From Litoditis marina (Eukaryota; Nematoda; Chromadorea; Rhabditida; Rhabditidae), in the NCBI GenBank assembly GCA_964036275.1, contig OZ038433.1, positions 8,907,048 to 8,971,047 of the forward strand: DNA of 64,000 nt, written 5' to 3'. Positions 44,096-59,000 of the stretch are shown here, in pieces. The notes beneath the pieces are model-generated. The model was not told the DNA's origin, made no database searches, and saw only the letters and a list, made by a program, of their open reading frames with translations. Every line of letters starts with the position of its first letter. The first letter of the stretch is position 1. A program made the translations under genes and the position numbers.

Positions 44096-47000
44096 CTGAG
44101 AGCAACAACACGTAGGTTGAATGGAAATCGATAGTATTCCCGTTTATACGTGCTGTCCTACAGTAAATTCGTAACTTCTATTCAACATTGTGGTACTTGA
44201 GAAGTTATTGTAGAAATGGATAGTTTGTCCACTTCTATGTGAAACCTGAGCTAGAAGACTACCGCTCTATCCGGGATTTTAGCAATGAAAATCGTTTTCA
44301 TCGTCACAAAATGAGTTCACTAACCACTCTTATGATATTGATTTCTGTTCTTCTCGATGAGTTTGGAGCAACAGAAATAATCCTTTCTCGCGGCCGAGAA
44401 TTTGCATTTGTAACCATAGGGACATGAGCCGGTGGCACAGGATTTGGCTCTTCCGTTGAGAAGATAGGGACTCATTCCAGAGGGACAATGGGAACCTGGA
44501 AGAGCAAACAGAGTAACAATATAATTTGATAATAATCTTACATTTTAGTCATACACTGTTCACGTTTTGAAACCTTTCAAACTTTACTCACTAGATTTCG
44601 ACTTTCCTCCACTTCCTTTCTTCGTGGTTATTTCTTCTGACTCAGAGGAAGGGCTGTCTCCACAACAAATATTCTGTTTCACCTGAATAGATAAATTATG
44701 AAGAAATTCAGTGTAGATTAGTAGTTTACTGTATATCTAACTCTTCCTTTTGTCCGATGGCCCTAAATAGTAGTAGTAATGCGAACGCGATTTGAAATTA
44801 GTTTCTAGTGACAATAATGTTTTTGCTTAAAATCAGAAAATACAAAACCTTGACGTTACCTCTCTCAATCTCAAAGGATAATTATTGCCAACCTTTTTGC
44901 TGAATTGGCATTCGTAGTTGGGCGGACAGTCCTCTGCTAGTGTACTACAGTATCTCAATCGAGTGGTTCCCTTCTCATAAAAGGCGGATTGGCCAGATTT
45001 GGGACAGAGTTCAGAGCTGGGGCGGGACTTGGTACCTTCTGAAATTCGTATATGAGTTTGAGAAACACATTTCAGACACGTGAGAAAAGTCATATTTCGA
45101 TACTGAAAACCCGGCACACGACCACGAACGGAAGCTGAGGTCAAAATAGGAATGTTCTGTTTATGATTGGTACTAGAACCCTGCAAGATGTGTGAAGATA
45201 TAACAAAAACGCTACTGATTTCAAAACTAAGACTTGAACATCGACTGACGACAGCACATCTTTTTTCACAAAGGCGACTTCCCTTCTTTTTTCACAATTC
45301 CATAAGTCGTAATTTGCAACTCGATATACATTGGTGACCTATTTTCTGTTATGCAAGAAAGCTCTCGAAGTTTGTGTGTGAGTTGCAGGCATTTTTCGAT
45401 TACCTTCTTCAGTCGCTTTCTTAACGCATTTGTTCCCCTGCACCATCTCCTCCTTCGAACAGTCACAAATTCCAGAAAGACAACGGGAATTGGCGACACA
45501 CTATAAACATTTTCGCGAGTAGATAAATCTTCGAATATACGTTTATCTATTATTAATGGCTGGTCGCTTCAAAACTTTCCTAGGCGTGATTGGTCGGTTT
45601 TTTTGATTGATTTATTTACATGCGAGCATGTGAGATACAGATAGAGACAGAAAAATAAAAATCAGCGGAGAAATTTACCTGTAGCGAACTCTTGCACGAT
45701 TGTCCAATATCAGCACGATCCACACACATTCCATCCAGACGAATCTGAAACGGAATAAACAATGATGGTTACCATTAGTTTAATATACTATTCTATTAAC
45801 AGGTTTACAAACAAAGATGGAAACTATGAGTTTCTATAGTATATACAACACCTCACCTGCTCTCTGCTGCATTCCTTGTCCGTACACACTCCATTCAAAA
45901 CAGTCTGTTCGGGTGAGCAACTGGAAAATTAACACCTTCAACACCCGTGTTTTTTTTGTCTTTTCGAGCTTCTTGGGAACGAGGCGGTGACGTATCGAGA
46001 GAGAAATATTATGTTTTTTTTGAAAGTGAATAAATGATAAAATGTTGTTTGTGAAACTGGCAAATCTACTCACGTGCAGGTGCTGTCGATACAGCTGCTG
46101 CCACCCGCGCATTCCTCGCTGCGGAGACACGCGCCGCCGACGCGGACACGCACCACGCACGCGCCGTTAATCAGCTCCTCGTTCTCGCCACACTCTTCTG
46201 AAAAAAAATCATAAAATGATTTATTATTTATTGTTAACAGTGACGTTTCATATTGTTCATCAAACCGTTGCGATGTACGATTAATTTTGCGAAGTACGAC
46301 CTTTAGCGAGCGACCAGCGATTTTACTTCTTCGAATTACACCTGCTAGTCTACTGACAAATAAACAACAACCGCTGGCCCTGCGCCCCTTAATTGATTTG
46401 GTAACTGAGAACTGACTGTCTTGGATGAGAATATCTATTGTTCTACTGTAACTAACCATTGTCTTCCTTGCTACAGCAGATGTTCTTGGATGCATAGAGA
46501 CTGCTCTTGACGCATTCGTAGCCGTCGGCGCACATATTGGGACCGGGCAGACACTCCTGAGCATTACCATCCACGGCGATGTAGGCGGCACGGCGGGCAG
46601 GACAGCCTGGAGGGAGTGGTTCGAGAGAGAAAAGGGAGAGGGAGATAGAGAGAGAGAGAGAGGTAGACAGAGAGAAAGAGACGGAGAGAGATATAGCTTT
46701 CTATGAAAGCGTGAACGTCACCAGTATGTACATGAGAACGTGTTCAATGCACAGGTTTCATCTTTTACTACCAAATCATGTTCTAAGGCTCACCTCCACT
46801 CTGACCGCAACATTGGAACTGCGATTTCTTGGAGGAGAATTGACAGAAGAAGCCGGAAGGACACGTGCTCTCCTGCAATCAGACAGTTGTTCATTCAGAA
46901 TGAGCAAGTTAACGGTTGAAGTGCATTTATTTGTTACTTATAGGGTTTTTCAAACCATTGTGGACAGCGTACGGTCAATTAATGCGTGGGGTTTGGCAAG

Positions 47001-50000
47001 CGGCCAGCTCGTCTGCGTATCTTTGATCTACACACTTCATTGTCTGCTGGCAAGTGATTAGCGCTTGTCCGCTCAACCAATCGAACTCCTTGATGTCTTC
47101 CTCGGGAAAATGCAGCACTTTACATTGGTCCGACAAAATAAATCAGGGGCGGTACGAAAAACAGACAGAACAACGTTGAATTCTGGTTCAATTTATAATC
47201 CATGTTGGGCCACTTCAGAAACCCATTTGGAATACATTTAGTTGTAGGCTGAGTGAAAAGACCATAGGCCGTATGCATGAATCGTCCCGGGCCGGGTTGG
47301 GATGCTATTCCGAGCTGAATTGGTCGGGAAATAGCTCGGGATAGCATCCCAACCCGGCCCGGGATGTTTCATGCATACGGCCTCATGAGTCCAAATTTAA
47401 ATTTATGAAAACTCACTTCTCCAGCGGTACAGATGCGTACTTTATTCGTTCGCTTTTCCAACAAGGCAAACTGTTTCGAGGGGCATCCATCATCTGAAAC
47501 TATGAATTAGAATATCGATTTCTCTAGTAGACATGATCTCTGTTCTATAGGTCAAATCTCAGGTGTGCACGTTTGTTTGCTGTTTACCAATCGTGCTGTT
47601 TTCGCGCAACTGTTACTGTATAATTGTGTAGCTTGAAATGTGCAATGAAGTTAGAGCAATGTTCATTTCTCTCAATTCTCCGCTAGAAGACGGTCAGTAA
47701 GTCTTTTCGTCCTGTTTTCATTTTCTCAGAGGGGTTCAACTGATGATGACCCAACCCTCTGAGAAAACCCAAAACCGTCTTGAATCAGGGTCGAAACGGT
47801 TTTGAGTACATCTCTTACTGAGCACATTAACCTAATCATACCACCATCCAAAAGTGCTAGTGACACAATTATATTTTGTTCAAATAAAATAACCTAATAT
47901 GTTACTGTATAGTTGAAATACCCTATAGGCTTCTAGCCAAATATATTTTGGGAACAGTGTGGAAGGGAAAACTTCTACTAATAAACTTTGACATCTATAG
48001 TACTATATCAGTGTGAAACTGATTACCGCAGGTTTTGTCAAAATAAAACGAATATACAATATTTACTTTTACGTCAAACCCCGCTGTTACTAAAAACTAC
48101 TAATCCAAACTCAGCAGATTTATGGGTTTAAAAAATATTACCGCACCTTGCATGACGGGCTTCACTTGTCTGATCGGGCGGGTTCCGCAACACTGATACT
48201 TCTGATTCTTCAACGACCATTGACACGTGTATTCTGTGGGGCAGGTGGAATCTGAAAAATACAACAGAATTTAATATTTATCGAATCACAAGTGAACTCC
48301 AAAGTTGAATACGAAAACACGCGCAGCTTCTTGTGCTTCGCGCAGCTTCTTGTGCTAGCTTCGCGAGCTTCTCGTGTAATCTTGATATCAGAATCTCTCA
48401 AAAGTTTCTCAACATCCACTGACCGAATCTAGGTATCGTATACTGATAGTCAAATTCAAATGTTCAATGGGGTGCACGGTGAACTTTATCCAAGTAGAAC
48501 ACGTACTTCTTAGGATTTGTTGATGTTGATTCCCTTTTCATACGCTGTACAACCGTTTTATGAGGATTAGGAAACTTTTTGCCGCCTCGATATAATTTGT
48601 TTCACCAATTGATAACTTTCTACAGTAATCTTTCAAAAATTCAAACGCATTTATCTAGTCAACAAACAGAATTTAAGATTCACTGTTTTGTATGCTTGTA
48701 GTACCCAAAGTGGAAAACGAAATCACAAAGTTTAAATTATGTACAACACCTACAAGATATTATAAATTCAATTAAAAGTTTTATAAGCCTACTGTAGAGG
48801 GCTATTGTTTCGTGAAACAGACTATACTTTCAAGAGTATACGACTTATAGTTCACACCATTCTTACTGAGACTCCTACAGTAACCTTACAAGCTTTCCGA
48901 AGGCTGTTGTGAAGCTTAAAATGTAGTTCATGGAAAATGCTCTCGTATGTTCACTCTACCTTAAAAGGAGAATGAGGTACGAAAATCCTCAACTTCTGCG
49001 ATCAGAATTAAGTGAAAAAAACGGCTAGGAAGTTTCGAAGTCCTACTGTAGGAGTCTCAGTAGGAATTGAAAACACTATACCCTCAGGGTTGAATGGATC
49101 GCATCCTTTTACAGCTCCCTCCACGATGTTGGCGAACTGCCCGGGGGGACAGCCGTCTGCAATATTGGAATAGTTATTCCGAATATGTAACTTAGATAGA
49201 TGAAACCCGAATACCTTTTTAAATACATAATTTGTTAGTATAGTTTGTAGGGAGCTGCAGAATACTTGAAAATGTGCTCCAGAGAAGGATTCACAGCAAT
49301 TCTGAATACGGTACTGATAGTCGTTAAAAAATATCGGAAAACACATTTATTAATAGGAGTTCTAGTTTTTTCTTCGATAGTTTGGGCCAATGAAAATACC
49401 AAAAAGCATGTAGAAAGTTTGTTAGTTTGCAACTGAAAGATTTTTGAATCTCACCGTTTACCCCCTCCAGCGGCTGTCCGGCGCAACAGTAATGGTTCAA
49501 AGTTTCCGGTTGCTGCATACAAGTGTAACCCTGTAAAAATGATAATATGTTTACACAATTTTCGTTTGTATCTAAAGATAGCAATAAGGATGCATTACCA
49601 TTATGGCGTCCGAATTAGATATTTACTTTGTCAATGAAGCCGAGAGTCTGTTTGGTTCAGTTAATAGGCGGACATGATTTGAAAAAGCCTGCACCCAGAT
49701 TCACTCTTCTTTGTCCTTTTCGTTCGAAATAGTTGGTATATATTTCAACTGATTGTTTTTTGAAAATTGGAGAGTTTTTCCATTTTTCGATAACTCACCT
49801 GTGGACAGAATGCGAATCCCTCGCTGCTGCAGGAAGTGGGCATCTCAGTCTTTTCGTCAACGTGGAAGGCCACTTCGCCCGGACATATTGCTGGAAACAA
49901 AGTGGAGACTCAACACAGAAACAATACAGCGAAAATAGTGGAAGGTAACATTGTCTAGTTGAATTCTGCTCATATAAAGAGCAAGTGTAGATAGTAAAAC

Positions 50001-53000
50001 AATGATAAATTTATCCTCTATCACCAAAATTCAATTCAATGTTTCTCAATGAAAAGTCAGTAAATTTGGTTATCCAGCGCGAAATTTACAAATTAACAGA
50101 AAATCACTCAAAAGCAAATTACGAGTTTTGGAAAAAGTTACAACCGCCTTTCACGTAAAAACAAAAACACGTGAAGACACGTGAACTCACGCTGGAGACT
50201 GCAGCAGAATCCCTGGAAGGCGTTGGGGACGTCGGAGAGACATCCGTAGCCGGTCGGACAGGCGGTAGCGGAGGCCGAAACGTGGCACTGAAGCGGAAGT
50301 TGCGACGTTGCGTAGCGGAATAGCGAACGACCGCGGGGGCACAAGTCTGGAGGAAAGAGAAAATGAACTCGTTGAAAACACTCAGGAGACTTGAATGAAT
50401 CATCACTATGTGAACTCTGTGGCTATATTTTGCACATTATCATAGTAAACAAAACTTCCATATAAGAGCTTATTGCCAGTACTTCATCATCGAAACAGCT
50501 CATCGACTCTTTTCAGAAAAATATTTATTCAGATATACTGAATCTACTACGCTTTCATAGCTGCGCAACGATTTCCCTTCCTTAATTTCTTAATGTTTCT
50601 TTTACGAACGCATTCCGTCTAGTTCATGATGAATATAATTCCTACCTCCGGTAATGCTGCCACAGCAGTAGTACTTGTGGTTCATGGGAGAGAACCGGCA
50701 TAGATATGCCCCGGGGCACTTCCCGTCAGCCGCCATCGCGCACTGACGAGGGGTATTCGTACGAGGGTCCATGAAAGCCTTCTCGCCCACGGGACATACA
50801 CCTGGAGTACGGTACAATATCATGAAAATGAGAATATAAGCTGTGAATATATTTAGTTACAGTTTTAAAGAATAGTTAGGAAAAATGGTTGCAGTGATAC
50901 GCTTTGCCTCTACCCGGACTTTGTTTTTCTTTATTCAGACTTCCGAGTAGAAACCACAAATTAACCACAAACCAGTTTTCAATTTCACGTTATCAACGCG
51001 ATACATACTACCAAACAGCATTTTAGATCTCGTGTTTCTTGTTTATCGAGCAGCAGCATATCTTACCCATAGATTCCGATCCACAACAAACGTGTTCTTG
51101 CGTGAGACCGTTGAGAGTACATTGGTAGTTGGAGGGACAGTTGTTTTGTAGGGCAGTATTACAGAGGAACGGGCGGTTCGTGTTGGGGTCCTGCAATAGT
51201 GTAAATGAGAGAAGTTTGGAAACTACTTGTTCCTCACAGAAAAGGTTTTGTGTGAAGACTAACGAATACTCAGAAATAACAGTAATAGCAACAAATACAT
51301 TCAGAAGTAAAAAACATGATAACAGTGATAACTTGGGCCACACTTCCCCTAATATACATGTTCCCTCTGTTTTATTCGAATCTCAAACATTGTCGGTTAA
51401 TTATGAACATACATGTCTCTATAGCATTTTGTGTACTAGATCTAGATATAATTTCTTCGAAAGCATTGGAATTGAGAAAGAACCAAATAAACTGTTCATG
51501 TGGTTCGCTCGTTCCAGAGAAACCCGCTGTGTTTGTAGTTTGATCTCGTTACTCATCAAGATTAAACAACAACAAATATTTGGTCCTTCCTTATACCTTG
51601 TAGACAGAGTCTCCCGCCTTGCACCCAGCACTCAGACAGAAGTCTTCGCACTCTGAGACCGACCCGAAAGAGTTCATCGAAGTATCGCACCCGTTGGAGG
51701 TGTAAGAAGAACACGTTTGGAGGGCCATGTTGAAGTAGTATCTGGAATTTTTCATTGTGTTATATTGTCAACTTAGTATACATATCCTTTCGTTCCTAAA
51801 TGGTCTCCTACAGTACAAACGTAATAGTTCTGTGCAGTTTTCAGAAAGAGATGAGCGAAAAATCAATGTTTCCGTAAAATTGTGAAAAGTCTTTGCAACA
51901 CTGCTTGGTGATAACAACTTTTCTATGAAACTCCTATTTGAATACATCATACTGTAGGCGTACACGTAAGACTGAAAACGACTATAAGGCTGACTTTGTC
52001 TTTCCGCTTCCCTGACTACATTTGGGCAACATTCCCATTTGCGGGGGCTTCGAACAGATGGAGACTGAAACATTTCACTTTACACTTTTAAACAAATTCA
52101 ATGAGAAATAGAATATGTGATTGATAGAAAATATTGAATAGTTCATTGACAGTCAATCGATACTGAAAAAAAAATTACTGCTGTTCGTCAAAAACACAAC
52201 TGAATATGGAGTCTCGTGAATGTTTCTCGATTAGGCAATTTTGTGAAGAGAGGGTTCTCAACTGAGTTTTAGTTTAATTCAATACAAGCTCAAATTCTAG
52301 AGTGTCAAACTACGAAGAAGTGCTTGTCTTAAAAATACTTTTGGTAGGACAGCATCTTCTCTGTGTGACTCCATTAGCGTCGACCATACTACATTCGTAT
52401 CCCATTGGACAAGGTTGGGAGGAGGAACAAGTTCGTACTTTCGAGTTTGATCTCAAGGGAGAACCACCGTTGGGACAGACTGAAATGAATGATTTTACAA
52501 TGATACAAGAAGAACAACTACAAAATTCTTAGATGAAAATCTTATATTGGGATTAATCTAGGCAAAGTTCATGAACACATTTCAAACGTTGAGACTCTAT
52601 TAATCTCAGGTTCCACATCCAGGCACCGTAGCAAAGTCATACAAGTGGTGAGCTCAACCTGATTGAGGACCTGATCACATTCTAGCCACATAGTTGCCAA
52701 CTTTGTGTGTATACGCATGGTGCAGGTGACCCAAACCTGGGCGGGGTGGTGACCAGAAAGTTCAGCTCAAAGGTGACCTTTTCATGAGACTTTGCTACGG
52801 TGCCAGTTCTCGTAGTTTCCAGAACTTGAACGTGTACGTCAGAGAAGTAGAATCTATTTTATACACTGAGATTCAGAAGATCGCAACTGACCAGCAATTT
52901 CGCAGTAGTTCTGGCATTTTTCGGAAGAGGGGAAGTTATTCGAATTACCATCGCAGCCGAGGAAAAGGAAAGACTGGCATTCCTGGCAAGAAATTACGAT

Positions 53001-56000
53001 TAGGAGTTTGGAGACTGAGGATAAGTTATCAAATTTGGCGGAGAAGAACTAGTTAGTTGTCAAAAGTATCAATGACTAAGTGGATGTTGGACAACACCAA
53101 TATATATTTAGTAAATTTAGTGAATTTAGTTGATATTTAGTAAAGATGTTTAGAACTTTTTGTTAGCGTAAACTAAAGAGTTCTGATTGTAAACCGAATC
53201 TGCTTTATCAAATTATTCATAATTCGGTCAAACTATATGAGATTACAAGATTATGTGATCACTGCGAAGTAAAGTGCAAAGTACAAACGTACCTTCAACT
53301 GATTGTTGTAGTAGAATCTATAAGAGGAACCCGAGCCGCAGGCAACTCCTTTGTTCATTTGGAGAGAACATGTGTAGGCTGTAAAGACAAGAACAATTAG
53401 CCGGACCAAAGACAAATCTCGCACAGCGCTTCGCGCTGCGCGCGATTATGTAACTTTTACAACAAAATACGTTCAGGATATTGAGCAAACGGAGATGTGT
53501 ACTAATGAAAAACCATATTTGACGAGAAAATGAAGACTTGGACAATTAGTGATTCATGCACAATTTTCCTTGTTAAGCAACTTCTCTTTCCACTCACCCT
53601 TGCTGGGACAGCATCCACTGACGACCCCATCGAAGTGGCATTCGTAGTTGGCGGGACAGGCATTCGCCCCCAGTCCCTCCCCGCAGTTCATGAATCGGCC
53701 AGAAAAGTCCACGTACGCACGACCCTGCATGCACTTCGGCTCCGCTGCAAGGGATATTGATTTTAGTACCATAATTCAAAATAAGCTCACAACTTCAGTT
53801 TTTCTTTAAAGATTGAAACATTATCGTTTCACTATTTCAAATGAAACTGGAAAAACTTTAACGTTTTCAAACTTCGCTCTGTTGTCTATTATCTTCTTCC
53901 ATTTGCAGAGTGATTATTTTGATGCGTTGAGACACTTTCCCTCTCATTTTGCAATAATTTCTGGAGCATTAAAATTTATTTCACTATTGTTAATGAGGGC
54001 AATGAATTGAAGCGGCATTAAGGTTTTTGGGATGTTTCTACCATTCTTCAGTTGATCTTCGTACATCAACAATGTAGCCTGATTTGATTATGCTTACCGT
54101 TAATATTCTTACAGTAGCTCTGGCACTCGTTCAAACTTTGGAATCGATTGTTGTTTCCCTGGCAACCTGTGTATTGGAATGCCTCACACTGTCGAGATTC
54201 TGCGTTGTACCTGTAATTTGTGTATTTCCTTCTAGTACATACAAGAAGTCATAATCACGTGCTCACGTGGGAGAAAACGTAAAAACGCTACTATCTGGGT
54301 TTCTCTAACTCAATCAGATTTCAATTGAGTACGACTCAGAGCTCGGAAAACGTAATTTTCGAACGGGACGATGTACGTCTGTACCATGTGAGCAAACCAG
54401 TACATTGTGTAAACATACCTACAAACTGTCAATACCAACAAATTCAGTCACTAACTCACCAAAACTGTCTGACCGACTGCTTACAGTCTCCAACCCGGAG
54501 AGGTTCGGTGCACAGGGTTTCTGGAAAATGGATTGAATAAACAACCGAAACTACTTTATGAGAACTCAGTCCTTTTGACAGAATACTACGATTTAAAGAC
54601 GGAATATATTTCAATGGTGCCTACTAGTTCAAAACTTCACCACTGTACTTCCTAGACCGGAGACCCACTTGGCACAATTCACGTGAATGTCATCATACGT
54701 TACGACATCCACATGCCAACGTCGGGCATCATGTCACTCGTAACGTTAAAAGTGGGATGTATCAACTTCTTGGCGTTTAGCGTTAGTTCCAGTTCTTCTT
54801 TAACGTGGAGAGAGTATGTACCTAGTTAGATGAATCGCTGACATACATGCACTGGAACAGCATACATCGTGTTCGCATGCGCACGTCTATCCTTTCACGT
54901 TCCACGTTTCAGATTGAGCAAAATGTAACCTTCGAAAACGTTTTACGTTGAGAGAACTCACGTGCACTGGGACAGCATACCGCGTGTTCACTGGCACACG
55001 TGTGAGTGGAGGGGCAGTCGGCGTCTCGCTGGCAACGTTGCGGCGCCCCATTTCCCTTCGTCAACGGACTGCCGTGCGGACATTGCACTACAATGTATAA
55101 TATATTATAAAACTATTTTGGAATAGAATATACTATCATAATTAATATAACATATAAGCATTGATATTCGAGAAATTTTAAACTTAGCTCTTTTTTCTGT
55201 TCTAGAACAAAGTGTGAATTCGACAATACAAAGCGTTGTATTGGAAAGCTAGATACTGTTCTAGAACAGAAAAAGAAGACCACTTTCACATTTTAAACGG
55301 TAATGCTATCTGGGTATATAATCATGTAAAGTGCAAAACAGTTTAGACGGACATCTGGAGCAGAACAGCTGACAGTCGGCCTGATTGTGGAAGTTGTTGA
55401 AGTTTCCGAGGAATCCGTTGTAGGTGAACGGGTGACATTGACCGTCCGCCGGGTTGTAGTAGTATCTGAAATGGAAGTGACAGCTGTTAAAGGCACGAGG
55501 TGTTCCCAATCACCGGAACCGAAATTTTCTCTGGAGTAGTAATGTTTTTCGCTCATTGTTATAATCATCATGAGGGGTGAAGGTAAAGGCCGATACGGAA
55601 TCATTTTATACTTAGTGAGCAACTTTATGATGGTATATGTTATAATTTTATTGCACCTATATACTCGTGTAGTGACCCCATAAATGTTTTACATGGTTTC
55701 CCTTTTATCTTGACTTCTAGATTTAGTTCACTTAGATGGGACTCGCTCTTTCTCAAGCAGGTATGTAGTCCTACCTTGGTGTATTTGTAGTTTTATTTCA
55801 TTGCTTTTCTGTCTTAATTCGTAAACTAGGGCGCTCATCAAGTTCAAACTACACCTCAGTTATAGTTATCTCCTACAGTATACCTGGTACTGATCCCCAT
55901 GGCATAGTTCGCGGACTCTCCGGTCAGCTGATCGAATCTGATTCCAGCGTCGAATGGAGTGGGACGGCGAGAGTCTTTGGAACGACCCCCGGATTCAGAG

Positions 56001-59000
56001 CAAATAGATTCTGAATAAAGGAAAATAATGTTTTTCAGACAATCCAGGATATAAATCAATGGTGCTCGAAGATAATCTGAGAAGGTCTTTAATATATTTT
56101 GATATACGCGCTCTCATGCAACTGCACAATAATATCAAATATCCTGAGCAGTCCACGAGTCATCAAAAAGCTCTACAGCATAGCAAAAACTCACAGTCGT
56201 TCTCCCCATTGTCGAGTTTTCGTCTAACTTCGCTAAACGTACCAGTTTTTATCGTAATCAATCTAATCATAATAGTTTAATTCGAATTGCTGAGCTTTTT
56301 ATTCAGTTGAGGCATTTATACTGCCATCGTGCATATAATTTCTTGGAATGGCCATTTTTAGAAACAGTTATCAGAAGGTTCCAATGAATAAGTTACGTAG
56401 AAACAACGTGAACGACAAACTCACTCCTATTGGGGCAGCATAGGCTTTGGCTGGCTACTTCTGAGCATTTGAATGGGTCGGGACAGGGTTGGCTGGTGGT
56501 ACAACCCGTCTGGGGGGTCTGCGAGAGAAGCGTCTTCGAGGCCAGATACGCCGGGTTACCACGGGGGCAGGCTGAAGGTGGAAGAACTTGGGGTAGAAGG
56601 AGATGTGACGTATGCAAGAACACCCCGGCGTGAACGTTTAATTTTCATTCCGTCCTGGTCTTTTTTATTGTCTGTTTCTGGCTCTCCTTCACTCTCTATA
56701 TTTCTCTCTCTCATTCTTTTTATTTTTCTCTCTCTCTTTTTCTCTATATATTTTTCCCCTCTCTCTGTCCCCTCTCTCTCTCTCTTTTCTCTCTCTTTCT
56801 TTCTACACAACATTTCGCTCGTTGTTTGAAAGCCACACCTCTATTCAGATTCAATTTCACTTCTACTATTAATAACACTCACTGTCTTTGCAGAAGCTTT
56901 CGCAGTGTCCGAGTGTCTCGAAGTTGTTGGGACTGACATCTGAGCTGGTGGGGTCGAAGAGGAACTGCTGACAGGCTCCGGAGACTCCGTTGAACCACCA
57001 CCTGGGCACCGAGCCAAGGGCGTCAGACTCTCCCTTCTTCGGCTGCATGCAGGTGAATGCTGCAAGATTGTCATAGGCACCATAAATTTGTTGTAGTTTG
57101 ATCTCTGTTCACGCAAGCATTTATGATTTTCAAACTACAGACACATCGAGGTAGGTTTCGAAACAGGGTACACTATGGTTAACTACGAGTTTCCAATTTC
57201 CAAGTTTTATTCTTCACATTAGAACATAGTTTACATAAGTGTGTTTTTGCGGTCTTGTTATTGTTTGTATTTCTCTGATTATTGTGATCAATTTTACGTG
57301 ATCTGGCACGTGTCAAAATGTCAGTTTGAAAATCCCACCTCGGTTCATACAACAGACGCCGACGGGATGGTTGCTAGTCTCCAAACCCTGTTCCTTCCAG
57401 AATTTACTGTTGTCAATGCAGTCGTAGAGATCAGAAACGTCTACTGGGCTGGGACTGTCGCCGATCTATAATAGAAGTACACGCGGTATGTTTTCAAACT
57501 ATTTTGTTGAATGGAGAAGTTATGGTCTGTTCAGCTTGTTTGTGCTTATTTCCTAAACTAAAATAGATAACTATACTTCTGCCACACTTGTGAAATGACA
57601 AAACCAACTAATCTGCAATTCGGGCGAAAGCGAAAAACTGGCAGTTTGACATATAGTGGTTGCCGACGGAAAAGCGGGAGCGTACTGTATATCTGACTTT
57701 CCGCTGTGTACGCACTCATGTCTTCGATTCCAAAGCCTGCCTGTTATGTGCTTCAACAGCGCAGTGGTTAGCGCCCCGCTACGAAACTTTTGCTCCCAGG
57801 TTCGATTCCGGCGGGAGACAGATGATTATAAATTTGGCACTCACTATATCACAGTGAGTTGCATAAGGGAATCTCGGGCTCGTCCATAGTTCCAACCATA
57901 GGTATCTTGAACAAGATCAAAAGCTCACCGTTCCGCGCACGGAGCATTTGTGCTGATGTGCCTCTTCCAGTAGTTTCTCCTCGTTCGCGGGCAGGGTGGA
58001 ACTGCGGGGGTTGCAGGGGGCGATGCTCACACTACGTTTGCCTACAACCAATATATACAACTACAACTTTTCAACTCGATAGTTATAACTTTTTATAACT
58101 TTTGTATGACAATCGTGCCGTGTTCAAAACTGAGTTATCCAACTTACATTTAGATTGACAGTAACTTTCCTTCTAGAGTTTCACAATTTACAGTATCTGG
58201 TTGAGTTTTCGGCGAAGACGATGGTAAAATATCAAGACTTGAAAGAACCTCAATTCGGATGCAAACTTTGAAGTGTTAGTAAATACCTCACTAAGGTAAG
58301 AAAGTATATATCATTTTCTGGTTCTATCCCAGCTATCGAGATTCACTGAGAACTTTTCTCAGAGTTGGGATGAAAGTTGTGGCAGATTTTCATGGAAACT
58401 AATCAGTATTTGTATCTGTATTTTGTCAATAACTCACTGGCAGATGCGGGGAGTACGACCAGAGCTGCGGGTGAGTCGGGAGGGGGAAGAGAGGGCAGGG
58501 GACACGAGGGTTCCGTGGGGGAGGACCACACACACATGGTACCGTCTCTGAGAGAAATATTCATTTCTGTTTGGCAAGTATCTCAACGAGATCAAAGACC
58601 ATAAGGAGTGGACATTGAAACAGTAGAAGAGTAACCAGATAGAATTTACAAAGCTCCAAAGACACGCTAACAATGAGCCAGGTCTTTTCCGCTTCTTGGT
58701 CAAATCTTGATATTTATTTGGAACTTTGTAACATTCAGAACTACTGACTGTGTGTTGCTTGATGTTCTGTTCTGGTTGCACATTATCCCTCTGTGTACAT
58801 TTTCCGTTCTGTTGAAATATTTCTTACCGTGTCATAGTTCAATCGAAATCAACTCAATCAGTTTGTTCAAAAGGGGCAAACAGATTTGTTCAGTTCTGGG
58901 TTGAGTCTGATGACTTATTTTATTACGTGAAAGACACGTTAAAATGACAAAGACTATAGCTAACCTAGTTTTGACAGCGATCATATCCTCATTGGGACAG

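Noticed and set aside
46070..46591. 173-codon minus-strand frame, the longest in the window
   Set aside because: It runs through an intron between lustrin and EB exons in the wrong frame for one of them; the spliced model explains both exons.
51129..51656. 175-codon plus-strand frame
   Set aside because: Antisense to Kunitz and lustrin exons and their intron, with no coding character of its own.
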